DNA of 64,000 nucleotides, from contig NZ_JAUJZH010000003.1 in the NCBI RefSeq assembly GCF_030486595.1, positions 310,001-374,000 of the forward strand, read 5' to 3'. The notes beneath the pieces are model-generated. The model was not told the DNA's origin. It saw only the letters and a list, made by a program, of their open reading frames with translations, and did not search any database. Of the stretch, positions 1 to 9,367 are shown in pieces; position 1 is the stretch's first letter, and each line of letters starts with the position of its first letter. The stretch is from Variovorax ginsengisoli. GTDB lineage: Bacteria > Pseudomonadota > Gammaproteobacteria > Burkholderiales > Burkholderiaceae_C. The position numbers were made by a program, and so were the translations under genes.

Positions 1-114
1 TTCGACATGCCGGCGTCGCCGCACCGCGTCTGGGAGGCCATGCAGAAGGGCAGCGCGAGCACGACCCCGCAACCCTCGCTCGCCGCCAGCACCCAAGGCC
101 GTCCGGCTCCCTGA
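1..114 (+). CDS. C-terminal end of a molybdopterin-binding large subunit (CoxL/XDH family), partial
   Basis: The reading frame is open from the left edge to a TGA at 112-114, giving 37 residues. The stretch reading DMPASPHRVWEAMQK resembles the conserved C-terminus of xanthine dehydrogenase/CO dehydrogenase large subunits, where a 'PATPxRVW' sequence precedes the end. The large subunit carries the molybdenum cofactor and the substrate site. The FAD subunit starts 20 bases downstream, as in cox-type operons. The substrate cannot be judged because the active-site loop lies outside the window. Confidence 0.75.
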   Translation, partial: FDMPASPHRVWEAMQKGSASTTPQPSLAASTQGRPAP

Positions 115-134
115 ACACCGAAGGAAAAAACACC

Positions 135-926
135 ATGTACGCCTTCACCCTCGAACGTCCCACCACCCTGGCCGACGCGGTCAAGCTGGCCGCTGCCGGC
201 GCCAAGCCGCTGGCCGGCGGCCAGACCCTGCTGGCTTCCATGAAGCTGCGCCTCTCGGCCCCGGAGCAACTGGCCGACCTGAGCGGCGTCAAGGAGCTCA
301 CCGGGATCACCCGCGATGGCAACAGCTTCGTCATCGGCGCCATGTCCCGGCACCTGGACGTTGCCAACCACGCCGACATCCAGGCCGCCTTTCCGGCGCT
401 CGCCTACCTGGCGGCACACATCGGCGACCGCCAGGTGCGCGCCATGGGCACCCTCGGCGGCTCGGTCGCCAACAACGATCCGGCCGCCTGCTATCCCAGC
501 GCGGTGCTGGCGACCGGCGCGACGGTCGTGACGAACAAGCGCGAGATCGCGGCCGACGACTTCTTCCAGGGACTGTTCACCACCGCACTTGAAGACGGCG
601 AACTGATCAAGGCCATCCGGTTCCCGATCCCGAAGCGGGCGGCCTACGAGAAGCTGCGCCAGAAGGCCTCGAACTTCCCGCTGGTCGGCATCTTCGTCGC
701 CCAGTCCGACAGCGGCGTGCGGGTGGCGGTCACGGGCGCTGGCAACGGCGTGTTCCGGCACAAGGGCCTCGAGGACGCGCTCGCCAAGGCGTTCACGCCC
801 GAGTCCGCGGCCGGCGTCAAGATCGACGCCTCCGACCTCAACAGCGACTTGCATGCCTCGGCCGACTACCGGGCCAACCTGATCAGCGTGCTGACCCAGC
901 GCGCGGTCGCCAAGGCCCTCGGCTGA
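135..926 (+). CDS. coxM: FAD-binding medium subunit of a molybdenum hydroxylase (CoxM-like)
   Basis: A 263-residue protein of usual length for the FAD subunit of the CO dehydrogenase/xanthine dehydrogenase family, which passes electrons from the iron-sulfur subunit to an acceptor. The two flavin-binding signatures are visible: AGGQT at residues 27-31 and TLGGSVANNDPA near 104-115. The start ATG follows an A-rich stretch with AAGGAA. It follows the large subunit directly and precedes moxR-, VWA- and coxG-like genes, the usual accessory set. The order here is large-medium; the small 2Fe-2S subunit must lie outside the window. The gene symbol is by family; true CO oxidation is not shown. Confidence 0.85.
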   Translation: MYAFTLERPTTLADAVKLAAAGAKPLAGGQTLLASMKLRLSAPEQLADLSGVKELTGITRDGNSFVIGAMSRHLDVANHADIQAAFPALAYLAAHIGDRQVRAMGTLGGSVANNDPAACYPSAVLATGATVVTNKREIAADDFFQGLFTTALEDGELIKAIRFPIPKRAAYEKLRQKASNFPLVGIFVAQSDSGVRVAVTGAGNGVFRHKGLEDALAKAFTPESAAGVKIDASDLNSDLHASADYRANLISVLTQRAVAKALG

Positions 927-931
927 ATGTG

Positions 932-1006
932 GCCCCCACGCTCGGCACTGCGTGTCCTCGCTGCCCCCCGAGGGGGCCGCAGGCCGCCTTGGGGCGGCCC
1001 GGCGCC
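932..1006 (+). repeat. GC-rich intergenic repeat, copy 1
   Basis: The stretch starts GCCCCCACGCTCGGCACTGC and contains the core CGCTGCCCCCCGAGGGGG, then TTGGGGCGGCCCGGCGC. Near-identical copies lie at 22322-22395 (same orientation) and 39824-39897 (opposite orientation). The core CCCCCCGAGGGGG is self-complementary and could form a hairpin in RNA. All three copies sit between genes. I infer a dispersed palindromic intergenic element; its role is unknown. Confidence 0.85.
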
Positions 1007-1032
1007 GGCCTGGCCGCCGGTATCCTCCCGTC

Positions 1033-1962
1033 ATGACTGACACCACGCCTGCCGCGACCTCGCCTTTCTCCTCCATCGATGCGGTCGTGCAGGCGCTGCA
1101 AGGCGTCGGCTACTTCGCCGATCGACGGCTGGCGACGGCGGTGTTCCTGGCTCTCAAGCTGCAGCGTCCGCTGCTGCTCGAGGGCGAGCCCGGGGTCGGC
1201 AAGACCGAGCTCGCCAAGGCCCTGTCGGCCGCCCTCGGGCGCGAACTGCTGCGCCTGCAGTGCTACGACGGGCTCGAGCAGCGCGAGGCGCTCTACGAAT
1301 GGAACTACGCGGCCCAACTGCTCCACATGCGGGCCGCCGAGGCGCAGGGCGCATCGAGCGACATCGAGTCCGAGGTCTACCAGCCGCGCTACCTGATCCG
1401 TCGGCCGCTGCTGCAGGCGCTGCAGGCCGCGCCGCCCGGCGCGGTGCTCCTCATCGACGAGGTCGACCGCGCCGACGAGCCCTTCGAGGCCTTCCTGCTC
1501 GAATACCTGGGCGAGTATCAGGTCAGCATCCCCGAACTCGGCACGGTGCGGGCGCTGGTGCCGCCGGTCACGCTGCTCACCAGCAACCGCACGCGCGAAC
1601 TCAACGACGCGGTCAAGCGGCGCTGCCTCTATCACTGGCTCGACTACCCGGAGCGCGAACGCGAGCTGGCGATCGTGCGGGCCCAGGTGCCGGAGGCCGG
1701 CCGGGTGCTGTCGGAGCAGGTCGCGGCCTTCGTCGGCCGGCTGCGCACGGCCCCGTTCGCCAGCGCCTTCCAGCGGGCGCCGGGCATCGCCGAGAGCGTC
1801 GAATGGGCCAAGGCCCTGATCGCGCTCGACACGGTCGAGCTCGATCCCGAGGTGGTGGCCGACACCGCCGGCATCCTGTTCAAGCAGCGCGACGATGTCG
1901 CCGCGCTGACGCGCGAGCTGGCCTCCGACCTGCTCAAGCCCGAGGAGGAGGCCCCGTCTTGA
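1033..1962 (+). CDS. MoxR-family AAA+ ATPase (CoxD-like)
   Basis: A 309-residue AAA+ ATPase. Walker A is GEPGVGKTEL near residues 50-59 and Walker B is LLIDEVDRAD near 139. MoxR ATPases of cox operons help assemble the molybdenum-copper or molybdenum site of the large subunit, working with a VWA partner, which here is the next gene. The ATG at 1033 is preferred over an upstream in-frame ATG because the upstream part would read through the intergenic repeat. The stop codon overlaps the TTG start of the VWA gene, which indicates translational coupling. Confidence 0.88.
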   Translation: MTDTTPAATSPFSSIDAVVQALQGVGYFADRRLATAVFLALKLQRPLLLEGEPGVGKTELAKALSAALGRELLRLQCYDGLEQREALYEWNYAAQLLHMRAAEAQGASSDIESEVYQPRYLIRRPLLQALQAAPPGAVLLIDEVDRADEPFEAFLLEYLGEYQVSIPELGTVRALVPPVTLLTSNRTRELNDAVKRRCLYHWLDYPERERELAIVRAQVPEAGRVLSEQVAAFVGRLRTAPFASAFQRAPGIAESVEWAKALIALDTVELDPEVVADTAGILFKQRDDVAALTRELASDLLKPEEEAPS

Positions 1963-3164
1963 CCGAGCGCGTGCAGCAGCTCGGCGATGCCCGCCGCGGC
2001 AAGCTCGCAGGCAACCTGGCGGGCTTCGGCCGTGCACTGCGGCGCGCCGGCGTGCGCACCGACGCCATGCGCATCGGGCTGGCGGCCGAGGCCGCAATGC
2101 TGGTCGGCGTCGACAGCCGCGGCGACCTGGCGTCCGCGATGGAGGCCGTGATGATCAGCCGCGAGGAAGACCGGGGGGTGTTCCGCGAGCTCTTCGACGC
2201 CTGGTTCCGCGATCCCGAGCTGGCCAACAAGCTGCTGGCCCAGATGCTGCCGAGCGCCGAAGGCAAGGCCGAGCCGTCGAAGCGCCGGCCGCGGGTGCGC
2301 GAGGCGCTGGCGGCCCCGCGCGATGCGGTCAAGCCAGCGCAGACCGAGCGCGAGATCGACTTCGATGCCGCGATGACCGCCAGCGACCGGCAGCGGGTCC
2401 ACCATGCCGATTTCAACGCGCTCGGTGCCGCCGAATACCGGCTGGTCGAGCGGCTGGCGCGCGACATCGCGCTGCCGGTGCCGACCCTGCCCTCGCGCCG
2501 GCTGCGGGTGGCCGGCGACGGCGGCGTGCATTCGCGCATGCACTGGCCCGGCGTGCTGCACGAGGCGGCGCGCACCGGCGGCGAAATGCTGCGGCTGCCG
2601 AAGCTCTCGCGCCGCCGCCAGCCGCTGCCGCTGCTGGTGCTGATCGACGTCTCGGGATCGATGGAACGCTACGCCCGCCTGCTGCTGGCCTTCCTGCATG
2701 CGTCGACCCGGCGCGCGGGCCGGCGCGACGTGTTCGCCTTCGGCACCCACTTGACCGACCTGACACCGGCCTTCCGGATCGCCGACACCGATGCGATGCT
2801 GGCCGCTGCCGGCGCCGCCATCGACGATTTCGCCGGCGGCACCCGGCTGGGCGATTCGCTGGCCCAGCTGCGCCACAGGCACGCGCGGCGCCTCACCGGA
2901 CGCCGCACGCTGGTGCTGGTGATCAGCGACGGCCTCGACACCGGCGAGCCCGAGGCGCTGGAGCACGAACTGCTGTGGCTCAAGCGGCATTCGCGGCGCG
3001 TGCTGTGGCTCAACCCGTTGCTGCGCTACGAGGGCTACGCTCCCCTTGCGCGCGGTGCGGCCATGTTGCACCGCCATGCAGACGCGATGCTCGCGGTCCA
3101 CAATCTGAGCGCCCTCGAACAGCTGGCTTCGAGCCTCGCGGCGCTGATGCGCGCAGGTCGATAG
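1959..3164 (+). CDS. coxE: VWA-domain protein, CoxE family
   Basis: A 401-residue protein with a von Willebrand A metal-site motif DVSGS near residue 230, followed by a C-terminal VWA fold. It is the usual partner of the MoxR ATPase encoded just upstream in molybdenum hydroxylase maturation. The chosen start is the TTG at 1959 in the sequence TTGA, overlapping the moxR stop, with a strong GAGGAGGAG ribosome-binding site at 1942-1950. No in-frame ATG fits as well. The frame is also open far upstream, but that part lies inside moxR and is not coding. Confidence 0.85.
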   Translation: MTERVQQLGDARRGKLAGNLAGFGRALRRAGVRTDAMRIGLAAEAAMLVGVDSRGDLASAMEAVMISREEDRGVFRELFDAWFRDPELANKLLAQMLPSAEGKAEPSKRRPRVREALAAPRDAVKPAQTEREIDFDAAMTASDRQRVHHADFNALGAAEYRLVERLARDIALPVPTLPSRRLRVAGDGGVHSRMHWPGVLHEAARTGGEMLRLPKLSRRRQPLPLLVLIDVSGSMERYARLLLAFLHASTRRAGRRDVFAFGTHLTDLTPAFRIADTDAMLAAAGAAIDDFAGGTRLGDSLAQLRHRHARRLTGRRTLVLVISDGLDTGEPEALEHELLWLKRHSRRVLWLNPLLRYEGYAPLARGAAMLHRHADAMLAVHNLSALEQLASSLAALMRAGR

Positions 3165-3201
3165 CGGCCCGTTCACCCACCAAGACAACAAGGAATCCAC
3201 C

Positions 3202-3774
3202 ATGGAAATGCTCGGCAACCGCCGTCTCGGCGTCACGCAGCAACAGGCCTGGGATGCGCTCAACGATCCCGAGACCTTGAAGAAGTGCATCCCGGGCTGC
3301 GACCGGTTCGAGCTCACCGGCGAGAACGAGTACTCGGTCGGGCTGGCGCTGAAGATCGGGCCGGTGTCGGCCAAGTTCAGCGGCAAGGTCACGCTGGCCG
3401 ACATCCTGGCGCCCGACAGCTACAAGCTGTCCTTCGAGGGCCAGGGCGGTGTCGCCGGATTCGCCAAGGGCGCGTCGAGCGTGTCGCTCAAGCCGGTGGC
3501 CGACGGCGCCGAGGGCTGCGAGCTCGACTACACCGTGCAGGCCCAGGTCGGCGGCAAGATCGCGCAGATGGGCCAGCGGCTGATCGACGGCGCCGCCAAG
3601 TCCACGGCCGACGATTTCTTCAAGCGCTTCGATGCCGAGATGCAGAGCCGCTACGGCCCGCCGCCCGAGGCGGCGGCCGAAGCGCCGGCCGAGAAGGTCG
3701 GTGCCGTGGCCGGCTTCATGCAGAAGCTAGGCATTGGCAAGAAGGCCGACACCGACAACAAGGACCCCGACTGA
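3202..3774 (+). CDS. coxG: CoxG-like SRPBCC protein
   Basis: A 190-residue protein of the CO dehydrogenase subunit G family, a START/SRPBCC fold that anchors or assists the hydroxylase at the membrane. The sequence MEMLGNRRLGVTQQQAWDAL and the following CIPGCDRFE are typical of the N-terminus. The last 50 residues are rich in Ala, Glu and Lys and probably form a flexible tail. It has an AAGGAA ribosome-binding site and lies 37 bases after coxE. XdhC follows three bases after its stop. Confidence 0.88.
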   Translation: MEMLGNRRLGVTQQQAWDALNDPETLKKCIPGCDRFELTGENEYSVGLALKIGPVSAKFSGKVTLADILAPDSYKLSFEGQGGVAGFAKGASSVSLKPVADGAEGCELDYTVQAQVGGKIAQMGQRLIDGAAKSTADDFFKRFDAEMQSRYGPPPEAAAEAPAEKVGAVAGFMQKLGIGKKADTDNKDPD

Positions 3775-3777
3775 GCC

Positions 3778-4782
3778 ATGGAAAACCTGGACGTCATGGT
3801 GCTGCGCACCCTGCGCGACTGGCGGCTGGCGGGCCGCCGTGCGCTGCTGTCGACCGTGGTCCGCACCTGGGGTTCGTCGCCGCGCCCGGTCGGCTCGATC
3901 ATGGCGCTGGCCGAGGACGGCGCGGTGGTCGGCTCGGTCTCGGGCGGCTGCATCGAGGACGACCTGATCGCCCGCTACAGCCGCGCCCACGGCGACGGCG
4001 TCATGCCCACGGGCGCGCCGGCGCTGGTCAAGTACGGCATCACGGCCGACGAGGCGCATCGCTTCGGGCTGCCCTGCGGCGGCACGCTGGAGCTGCTGCT
4101 CGAATACGACCCCGACGCCGAATCCCTGAAGACGCTGGTGGCGGCGCTCGAGCAGGGGCAGCTGATGCAGCGCACGGTGCAGCTGGCGGATGGCGCGGTG
4201 GCGCTGGCCGAGGCGACCTCACCGGCCGAGCTGCTGGTCGACGACACCGAACTGGTGAACACCTTCGGCCCCGAATACCGCATGCTGCTGATCGGTGCCG
4301 GCCAGCTGGCCGAATATTTGGCGACGATGGCCAAGTTCAGCGGCTTCGCGGTGACGCTGTGCGACCCGCGCACCGAATACCACACGGCCTGGACCTTGCC
4401 CGGCGTCGCCATCACCACCGAGATGCCCGACGATGCGGTGGTCGCGTTCAAGCCTGATCGCCGGACCTGCGTGGTGGCGCTCACGCACGACCCCAAGCTC
4501 GACGACCTGGCGCTGCTGGAGGCGCTGCAGAGCGAGGCCTTCTATGTCGGCGCGATCGGATCGCGGCGCAATGCCGAGGCCCGGCGCGAACGGATGATCG
4601 AGCACTTCGAGCAGACCGAGCAATCGCTGGCGCGCCTGCGAGGCCCGATCGGCATCTACATCGGCAGCAAGACGCCGCCCGAGATCGCGGTCAGCGTGAT
4701 GGCGGAGATCCTGGCGGTGAAGAACGCGGTGGCCTTGCCACGCGAAGCGGCGGTGGCGGTGGCCAAGGCGGCCGTGGGCTGA
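3778..4782 (+). CDS. XdhC/CoxI-family molybdenum cofactor maturation factor
   Basis: A 334-residue protein with the N-terminal XdhC_CoxI domain (GSVSGGCIEDDL near residues 45-57) and a C-terminal Rossmann-like domain starting at LLIGAGQLAEYL near 170. The motifs GAIGSRRNAEARRERM and GSKTPPEIAVSVMAEI are characteristic. XdhC proteins bind molybdenum cofactor, protect it during sulfuration and pass it to the hydroxylase. It is the last plus-strand gene of the locus. The next gene is convergent, five bases away. Confidence 0.9.
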   Translation: MENLDVMVLRTLRDWRLAGRRALLSTVVRTWGSSPRPVGSIMALAEDGAVVGSVSGGCIEDDLIARYSRAHGDGVMPTGAPALVKYGITADEAHRFGLPCGGTLELLLEYDPDAESLKTLVAALEQGQLMQRTVQLADGAVALAEATSPAELLVDDTELVNTFGPEYRMLLIGAGQLAEYLATMAKFSGFAVTLCDPRTEYHTAWTLPGVAITTEMPDDAVVAFKPDRRTCVVALTHDPKLDDLALLEALQSEAFYVGAIGSRRNAEARRERMIEHFEQTEQSLARLRGPIGIYIGSKTPPEIAVSVMAEILAVKNAVALPREAAVAVAKAAVG

Positions 4783-4787
4783 ATCCG

Positions 4788-5015
4788 TCAGCGCTTTCGC
4801 GGGCCCAGCAGTTCCGCCAGGAAGCTCGTGTTGCGGCCCATCGCGCGCTGCATCTGGCGCGACTCGCGGGCTTCGGTGCGGGCCATCGAGAAGGCGAAGA
4901 AGCCGGCCACGAGCACGAAGCAGAGGCCGGCCGCAATCAGGACGCCGGTCAGCGAGGCCGCCCACCAGGCGATCGCGAGCAGGGCGACATTGAGGATCAG
5001 GATGAGGGCGCGCAT
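4788..5015 (-). CDS. Small two-pass membrane protein, unknown
   Basis: A 75-residue protein beginning [20 protein letters not shown]. Residues 4-20 and 24-43 look like membrane-spanning helices and the C-terminal 30 residues are polar and basic. The frame continues upstream, but the ATG at 5015 gives a membrane protein starting at its first helix. It is transcribed divergently from the dehydrogenase at 5092. I do not recognise the family. Confidence 0.6.
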   Translation of the reverse strand: MRALILILNVALLAIAWWAASLTGVLIAAGLCFVLVAGFFAFSMARTEARESRQMQRAMGRNTSFLAELLGPRKR

Positions 5016-5091
5016 GGCGGTCAGGCTAACAGAGCCGATCAGTCTGCAGCGTGAACTAATGCACGGGCATCGCCTTAAGATGGAAAGCAGC

Positions 5092-6090
<999 letters not shown>

Positions 6091-6115
6091 GACCCAACCT
6101 GCCAGGAGCCCCCGC

Positions 6116-6529
6116 ATGTACAGCGTCAACGTCCGCGACCACTTCATGATCGCCCACAGCTTCCGCGGCGAGGCCTTCGGCCCGGCCCAGCGCCTGCACG
6201 GCGCGACCTACGTGGTCGATCTCGAGTTTCGCCGCGCCGAACTCGATGCCGACGGCATGGTGGTCGACATCGCGCGGGCCACCGAGGTGCTGCGCAGCGT
6301 GCTGGGCGAGTTCAACCTGCGCAACCTCGACGACGACCCGGCCTTCGAGGGACGCAACACGACCACCGAGTTCATGGCCCGCGTGATCTTCGATCGGGTC
6401 GCCGCGCGGATCGCGGCCGGCGGCCTCGGGCCGCACGCCAGCGGGCTGTCGGGCCTGAGGGTGCGGCTCAACGAATCGCACGTGGCCTGGGCCGCCTACG
6501 AGGGCGCACTGCCGGCCGAGGCGGGTTGA
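6116..6529 (+). CDS. 6-pyruvoyl-tetrahydropterin synthase/QueD homologue with altered active site
   Basis: A 137-residue protein of the PTPS/QueD family (T-fold, zinc-binding). The first zinc histidine is kept (IAH14), as is the first histidine of the usual HGH pair (RLHGA, H28). The second is Ala30, and the catalytic cysteine four residues before H28 is Ala24. The Asp-His pair near the middle is replaced by an LRNLDDD stretch, while the substrate-anchoring Glu is kept in [14 protein letters not shown] precedes the ATG. The stop overlaps the TTG start of the glycosyltransferase. The family is clear, but classic 6-carboxytetrahydropterin synthase activity is doubtful. Confidence 0.8.
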   Translation: MYSVNVRDHFMIAHSFRGEAFGPAQRLHGATYVVDLEFRRAELDADGMVVDIARATEVLRSVLGEFNLRNLDDDPAFEGRNTTTEFMARVIFDRVAARIAAGGLGPHASGLSGLRVRLNESHVAWAAYEGALPAEAG

Positions 6530-7599
6530 ATCCATTGAACGCGCGCTGCAGCTTCCTCGTGCCGGGCGATCTCGGCACCCGCACCGGCGGCTATGGCTAC
6601 GACCGCCGGATCATCGACGGCCTGCGCGCGGCCGGCTGGCAGGTCGACGTGCAGTCACTGGGACCCGGCTTTCCCGATCCCGATGCATCGGCCCTGGCGT
6701 TGGCTCGCCGCCTGATCGAGGCGCTGCCCGATGGCACGCTGGTGGTGGTCGACGGGCTGGGCTTCGGGGTGCTGCCCGACCTCGCTGCCGCTCATGCGCA
6801 GAGGCTGCGCTGGGTCGCGCTGGTGCACCATCCGCTGTCGCTCGAGACCGGGCTGGCGCCCGATCGGCAGCGGGCGCTGTTCGAGAGCGAGCGGCGCGCG
6901 CTGGCGTCCGCACGCGGCGTCGTCGTCACCGGCCCGGCCACGGCGCGGGCGCTGGCGGCCTTCGACGTCGAGGACGCCCGCATCACGGTGGTCGAGCCGG
7001 GCACCGATCCTGCGCCGCTGGCAAAGGGGTCGGGCGTGGCCGCACTGGCGCTGTTGTGCGTTGCCAGCGTGACGCCGCGCAAGGGCCATGCCTTGCTGGT
7101 CGATGCGCTGGCCGGCCTGCGCGATCGGCCGTGGACGCTGGATTGCGCCGGTAGCCTCACGATGGACCCGGCCTGCGCGGCGGCCCTGGCGGCCGCGATC
7201 GAAGCCCGGGGCCTGCAAGATCGCGTGCGGCTCCACGGCGAATGCGACGAGGCCGGCCTGCGCGCGCTCTACCAGGCTGCCGATGTCTTCGTGCTGCCGT
7301 CCTTCCACGAAGGCTACGGCATGGCGCTGGCCGAGGCCCTGGCGCACGGCCTGCCGGTGATCAGCACGCTGGCCGGCGCCATTCCAGACACCGTGCCGAG
7401 CACGGCGGGCCTGCTGGTTCCGCCGGGCGAAGTCGACGCGTTGCGGGCGGCGTTGCGGCGCCTGCTGGACGAAGACGGCCTGCGGGCCCGGCTGGCCGAG
7501 GGCGCCCGCGAAGCCCGGCGCGGCTTGCCGGACTGGAGGTCGAGCGCGGCGCGATTCGCCGCCGCCCTCGAAGCCGCTGCGCGCGCACCGTTGCCATGA
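6526..7599 (+). CDS. Family 4 glycosyltransferase
   Basis: A 357-residue GT-B fold enzyme. The signature [18 protein letters not shown] near residue 260 is the GT4 donor-binding EX7E motif, followed by [16 protein letters not shown]. The TTG start at 6526 overlaps the stop of the PTPS homologue (TTGA), and its stop overlaps the methyltransferase ATG (ATGA), so the three are translationally coupled. Position suggests it glycosylates a small molecule made by the cluster rather than a cell-surface polymer, since no sugar-nucleotide or export genes are nearby. That is inference. Confidence 0.85.
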   Translation: MNPLNARCSFLVPGDLGTRTGGYGYDRRIIDGLRAAGWQVDVQSLGPGFPDPDASALALARRLIEALPDGTLVVVDGLGFGVLPDLAAAHAQRLRWVALVHHPLSLETGLAPDRQRALFESERRALASARGVVVTGPATARALAAFDVEDARITVVEPGTDPAPLAKGSGVAALALLCVASVTPRKGHALLVDALAGLRDRPWTLDCAGSLTMDPACAAALAAAIEARGLQDRVRLHGECDEAGLRALYQAADVFVLPSFHEGYGMALAEALAHGLPVISTLAGAIPDTVPSTAGLLVPPGEVDALRAALRRLLDEDGLRARLAEGAREARRGLPDWRSSAARFAAALEAAARAPLP

Positions 7600-8483
7600 C
7601 CGGATTCAGCGCCGACTGGCTCGCGCTGCGCGAGCCCTTCGACCGGGCCGCACGCGCGGCATCGGCCGCTGCCTTCGACCTGGCCGGCTTGGCCCGCCGC
7701 TTGCGCGGCGATGGCGCCACGCTCGGCGTGCTCGATCTGGCCTGCGGCACCGGGGCCAACCTGCGCGAACTGGCGCCCCGCCTGGGCGGCGCGCAGCACT
7801 GGCGGCTGGTCGATCACGATCCGCAGCTGCTGGCTGCATTGCCCGGCGCGCTGGCGGCCTGGGCCGCGGCGCAAGGCTTCGCGGTGCGCACGCGGGGGGA
7901 TGGGCTGCGCATCGAAGGACCGGGCTGGCAGGCCGATGTGGAAGTCGTGCAAATCGATCTCGCCCGCGCGCTGGCCGCGCTGCCGCTGGCCGGGGTCGGG
8001 TTGATCACCGCGTCGGCGCTGCTCGACCTGGTGTCGGGCGCGTGGCTCGACCAACTGCTGACCCGCGCCTGTGCGGTGAAGGCGGCGCTGCTGTTCGCGT
8101 TGATTGTCGACGGTCGCGTCGACTGGACCCCGAAGCGGGCGGCCGATGAGGCGGTTCTGCGTCTGTTCGAGGCGCACCAGCGGGGCGACAAGGGCTTCGG
8201 CCCGGCGCTGGGCGGCAGGGCGGTGGAGGTGGCGGCCGATCGGCTGCGCGCGCTGGGCTGCGAGCTTCAGCGCATCGCCAGCGACTGGAATATCGACGCT
8301 CGCGACGGCGCCCAGGCACAGGCGTTGCTGGCCGCGCTGATCGAAGGCAGCGAGGCCGCCGCGCGCGAGCAGGACGCTGGCGCCGCCGCGTCGGTGGCCG
8401 CATGGTCGGCCGAGCGGATGCAACTGCTCGCGCGCACCGGGCTTCGCATCGGCCACGCGGACCTGCTTGCCGTCTGGCCCTAG
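7596..8483 (+). CDS. Class I SAM-dependent methyltransferase
   Basis: A 295-residue protein with the SAM-binding motif VLDLACGTGANLREL near residues 44-58 and an acidic residue following in LVDHDPQLL. The substrate is unknown. The ATG overlaps the glycosyltransferase stop. Its TAG stop (8481-8483) lies in a CTAG shared with the convergent RibD-like gene, so the two genes end on the same four bases. It is part of the dehydrogenase/PTPS/glycosyltransferase cluster. Confidence 0.82.
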   Translation: MTGFSADWLALREPFDRAARAASAAAFDLAGLARRLRGDGATLGVLDLACGTGANLRELAPRLGGAQHWRLVDHDPQLLAALPGALAAWAAAQGFAVRTRGDGLRIEGPGWQADVEVVQIDLARALAALPLAGVGLITASALLDLVSGAWLDQLLTRACAVKAALLFALIVDGRVDWTPKRAADEAVLRLFEAHQRGDKGFGPALGGRAVEVAADRLRALGCELQRIASDWNIDARDGAQAQALLAALIEGSEAAAREQDAGAAASVAAWSAERMQLLARTGLRIGHADLLAVWP

Positions 8484-9367
8484 TCCGCAGACCGCGCGGC
8501 GCGCAAATCAAGATCCCAGAGCACGTCGGCGCCCATGCGGAACAGGCGCCCCGGCGGTCGCAGGCAATCACGCATCGCGGCGCTGCGCGGCAATTGAAGT
8601 CCCGGCCGGCCGGCCCCGATGATCACCGGCGCGATGCTGAGATGCAGCCGGTCGAGGCAACCCTGCGCGATGAAGCGCGACACCGTGACGCCGCCGCCTT
8701 CGACGAACAGCACGCCCAGGCCGCGCTGCTGCAAGGCAGCCTGAAGTGCGTGCAGGTCGGCGCTGCCATCGGGCCGCAGCAGGCCGGGCACGCCGAGCAC
8801 CTGGTCGGCACCCACGCGCCGCGCCGCTTCGGGCGTGCGTGCGGCGTCGCAGGCCAGCAGCGTGGGTGCCTGGCGGTCGCAGAAGACGCGCAGCGTCGCC
8901 GGCAGGCGCAGCGCCGGGTCGAGCAGCACCCGCACCGGGTGCGGGCCCGGCACCCGTCGCGTCGTCAGTTGCGGATTGTCGATGGCCGCGGTGCCGGCGC
9001 CGACGATGACTGCGTCGCACAGCGCGCGCAGGCGGTGCAGGTGCACCAGCATCTCCGGCCCGTTGACGTAGTTGGAGTCACCGCCATGTGTGGCCACGCA
9101 GCCATCCAGACTCTGGCCGAGCTGGCCGATCGCCCAGGGCGTGCCCGCGCGCGGCTGGTCGAGCAGGGGCTTGAGCAACTCGAACAGCTCGAGCGCCTGG
9201 TCGTCCCACAGCCCCTGCAACGCGAAGCCCCGCGCCGCGTTCCAGGCGATCGGCGCGCCCGCGTCCGCCGCCGGCGGCGCCTGGCGGCTGCGCCGGCGCG
9301 ACGCGATCTCCAGGCACAGCGGCCACAGCACATCGATGCCGGGGAGGGTGGGGGCGGAGTGCATCAT
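8480..9367 (-). CDS. RibD C-terminal-type reductase
   Basis: A 295-residue protein whose residues from about 80 onward match the RibD C-terminal/dihydrofolate-reductase-like fold: LGQSLDGCVAT, DAVIVGAGTAAIDNPQLTTR, VLFVEGGGVTVSRF and LSIAPVIIGAGRPG. The zinc deaminase domain of full RibD (HAE and PCxxC motifs) is absent. The first 75 residues are an extra segment I do not recognise. Such stand-alone reductases act on pyrimidine- or pterin-like substrates with NADPH. It is convergent with the methyltransferase and coupled by ATGA to the upstream membrane protein. A second ATG follows directly at 9364. Confidence 0.85.
   Translation of the reverse strand: MMHSAPTLPGIDVLWPLCLEIASRRRSRQAPPAADAGAPIAWNAARGFALQGLWDDQALELFELLKPLLDQPRAGTPWAIGQLGQSLDGCVATHGGDSNYVNGPEMLVHLHRLRALCDAVIVGAGTAAIDNPQLTTRRVPGPHPVRVLLDPALRLPATLRVFCDRQAPTLLACDAARTPEAARRVGADQVLGVPGLLRPDGSADLHALQAALQQRGLGVLFVEGGGVTVSRFIAQGCLDRLHLSIAPVIIGAGRPGLQLPRSAAMRDCLRPPGRLFRMGADVLWDLDLRAARSAD

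Noticed and set aside
1260..1958. In-frame upstream extension of the VWA gene
   Set aside because: It lies inside moxR in another frame; the TTG at 1959 with its ribosome-binding site is the better start.
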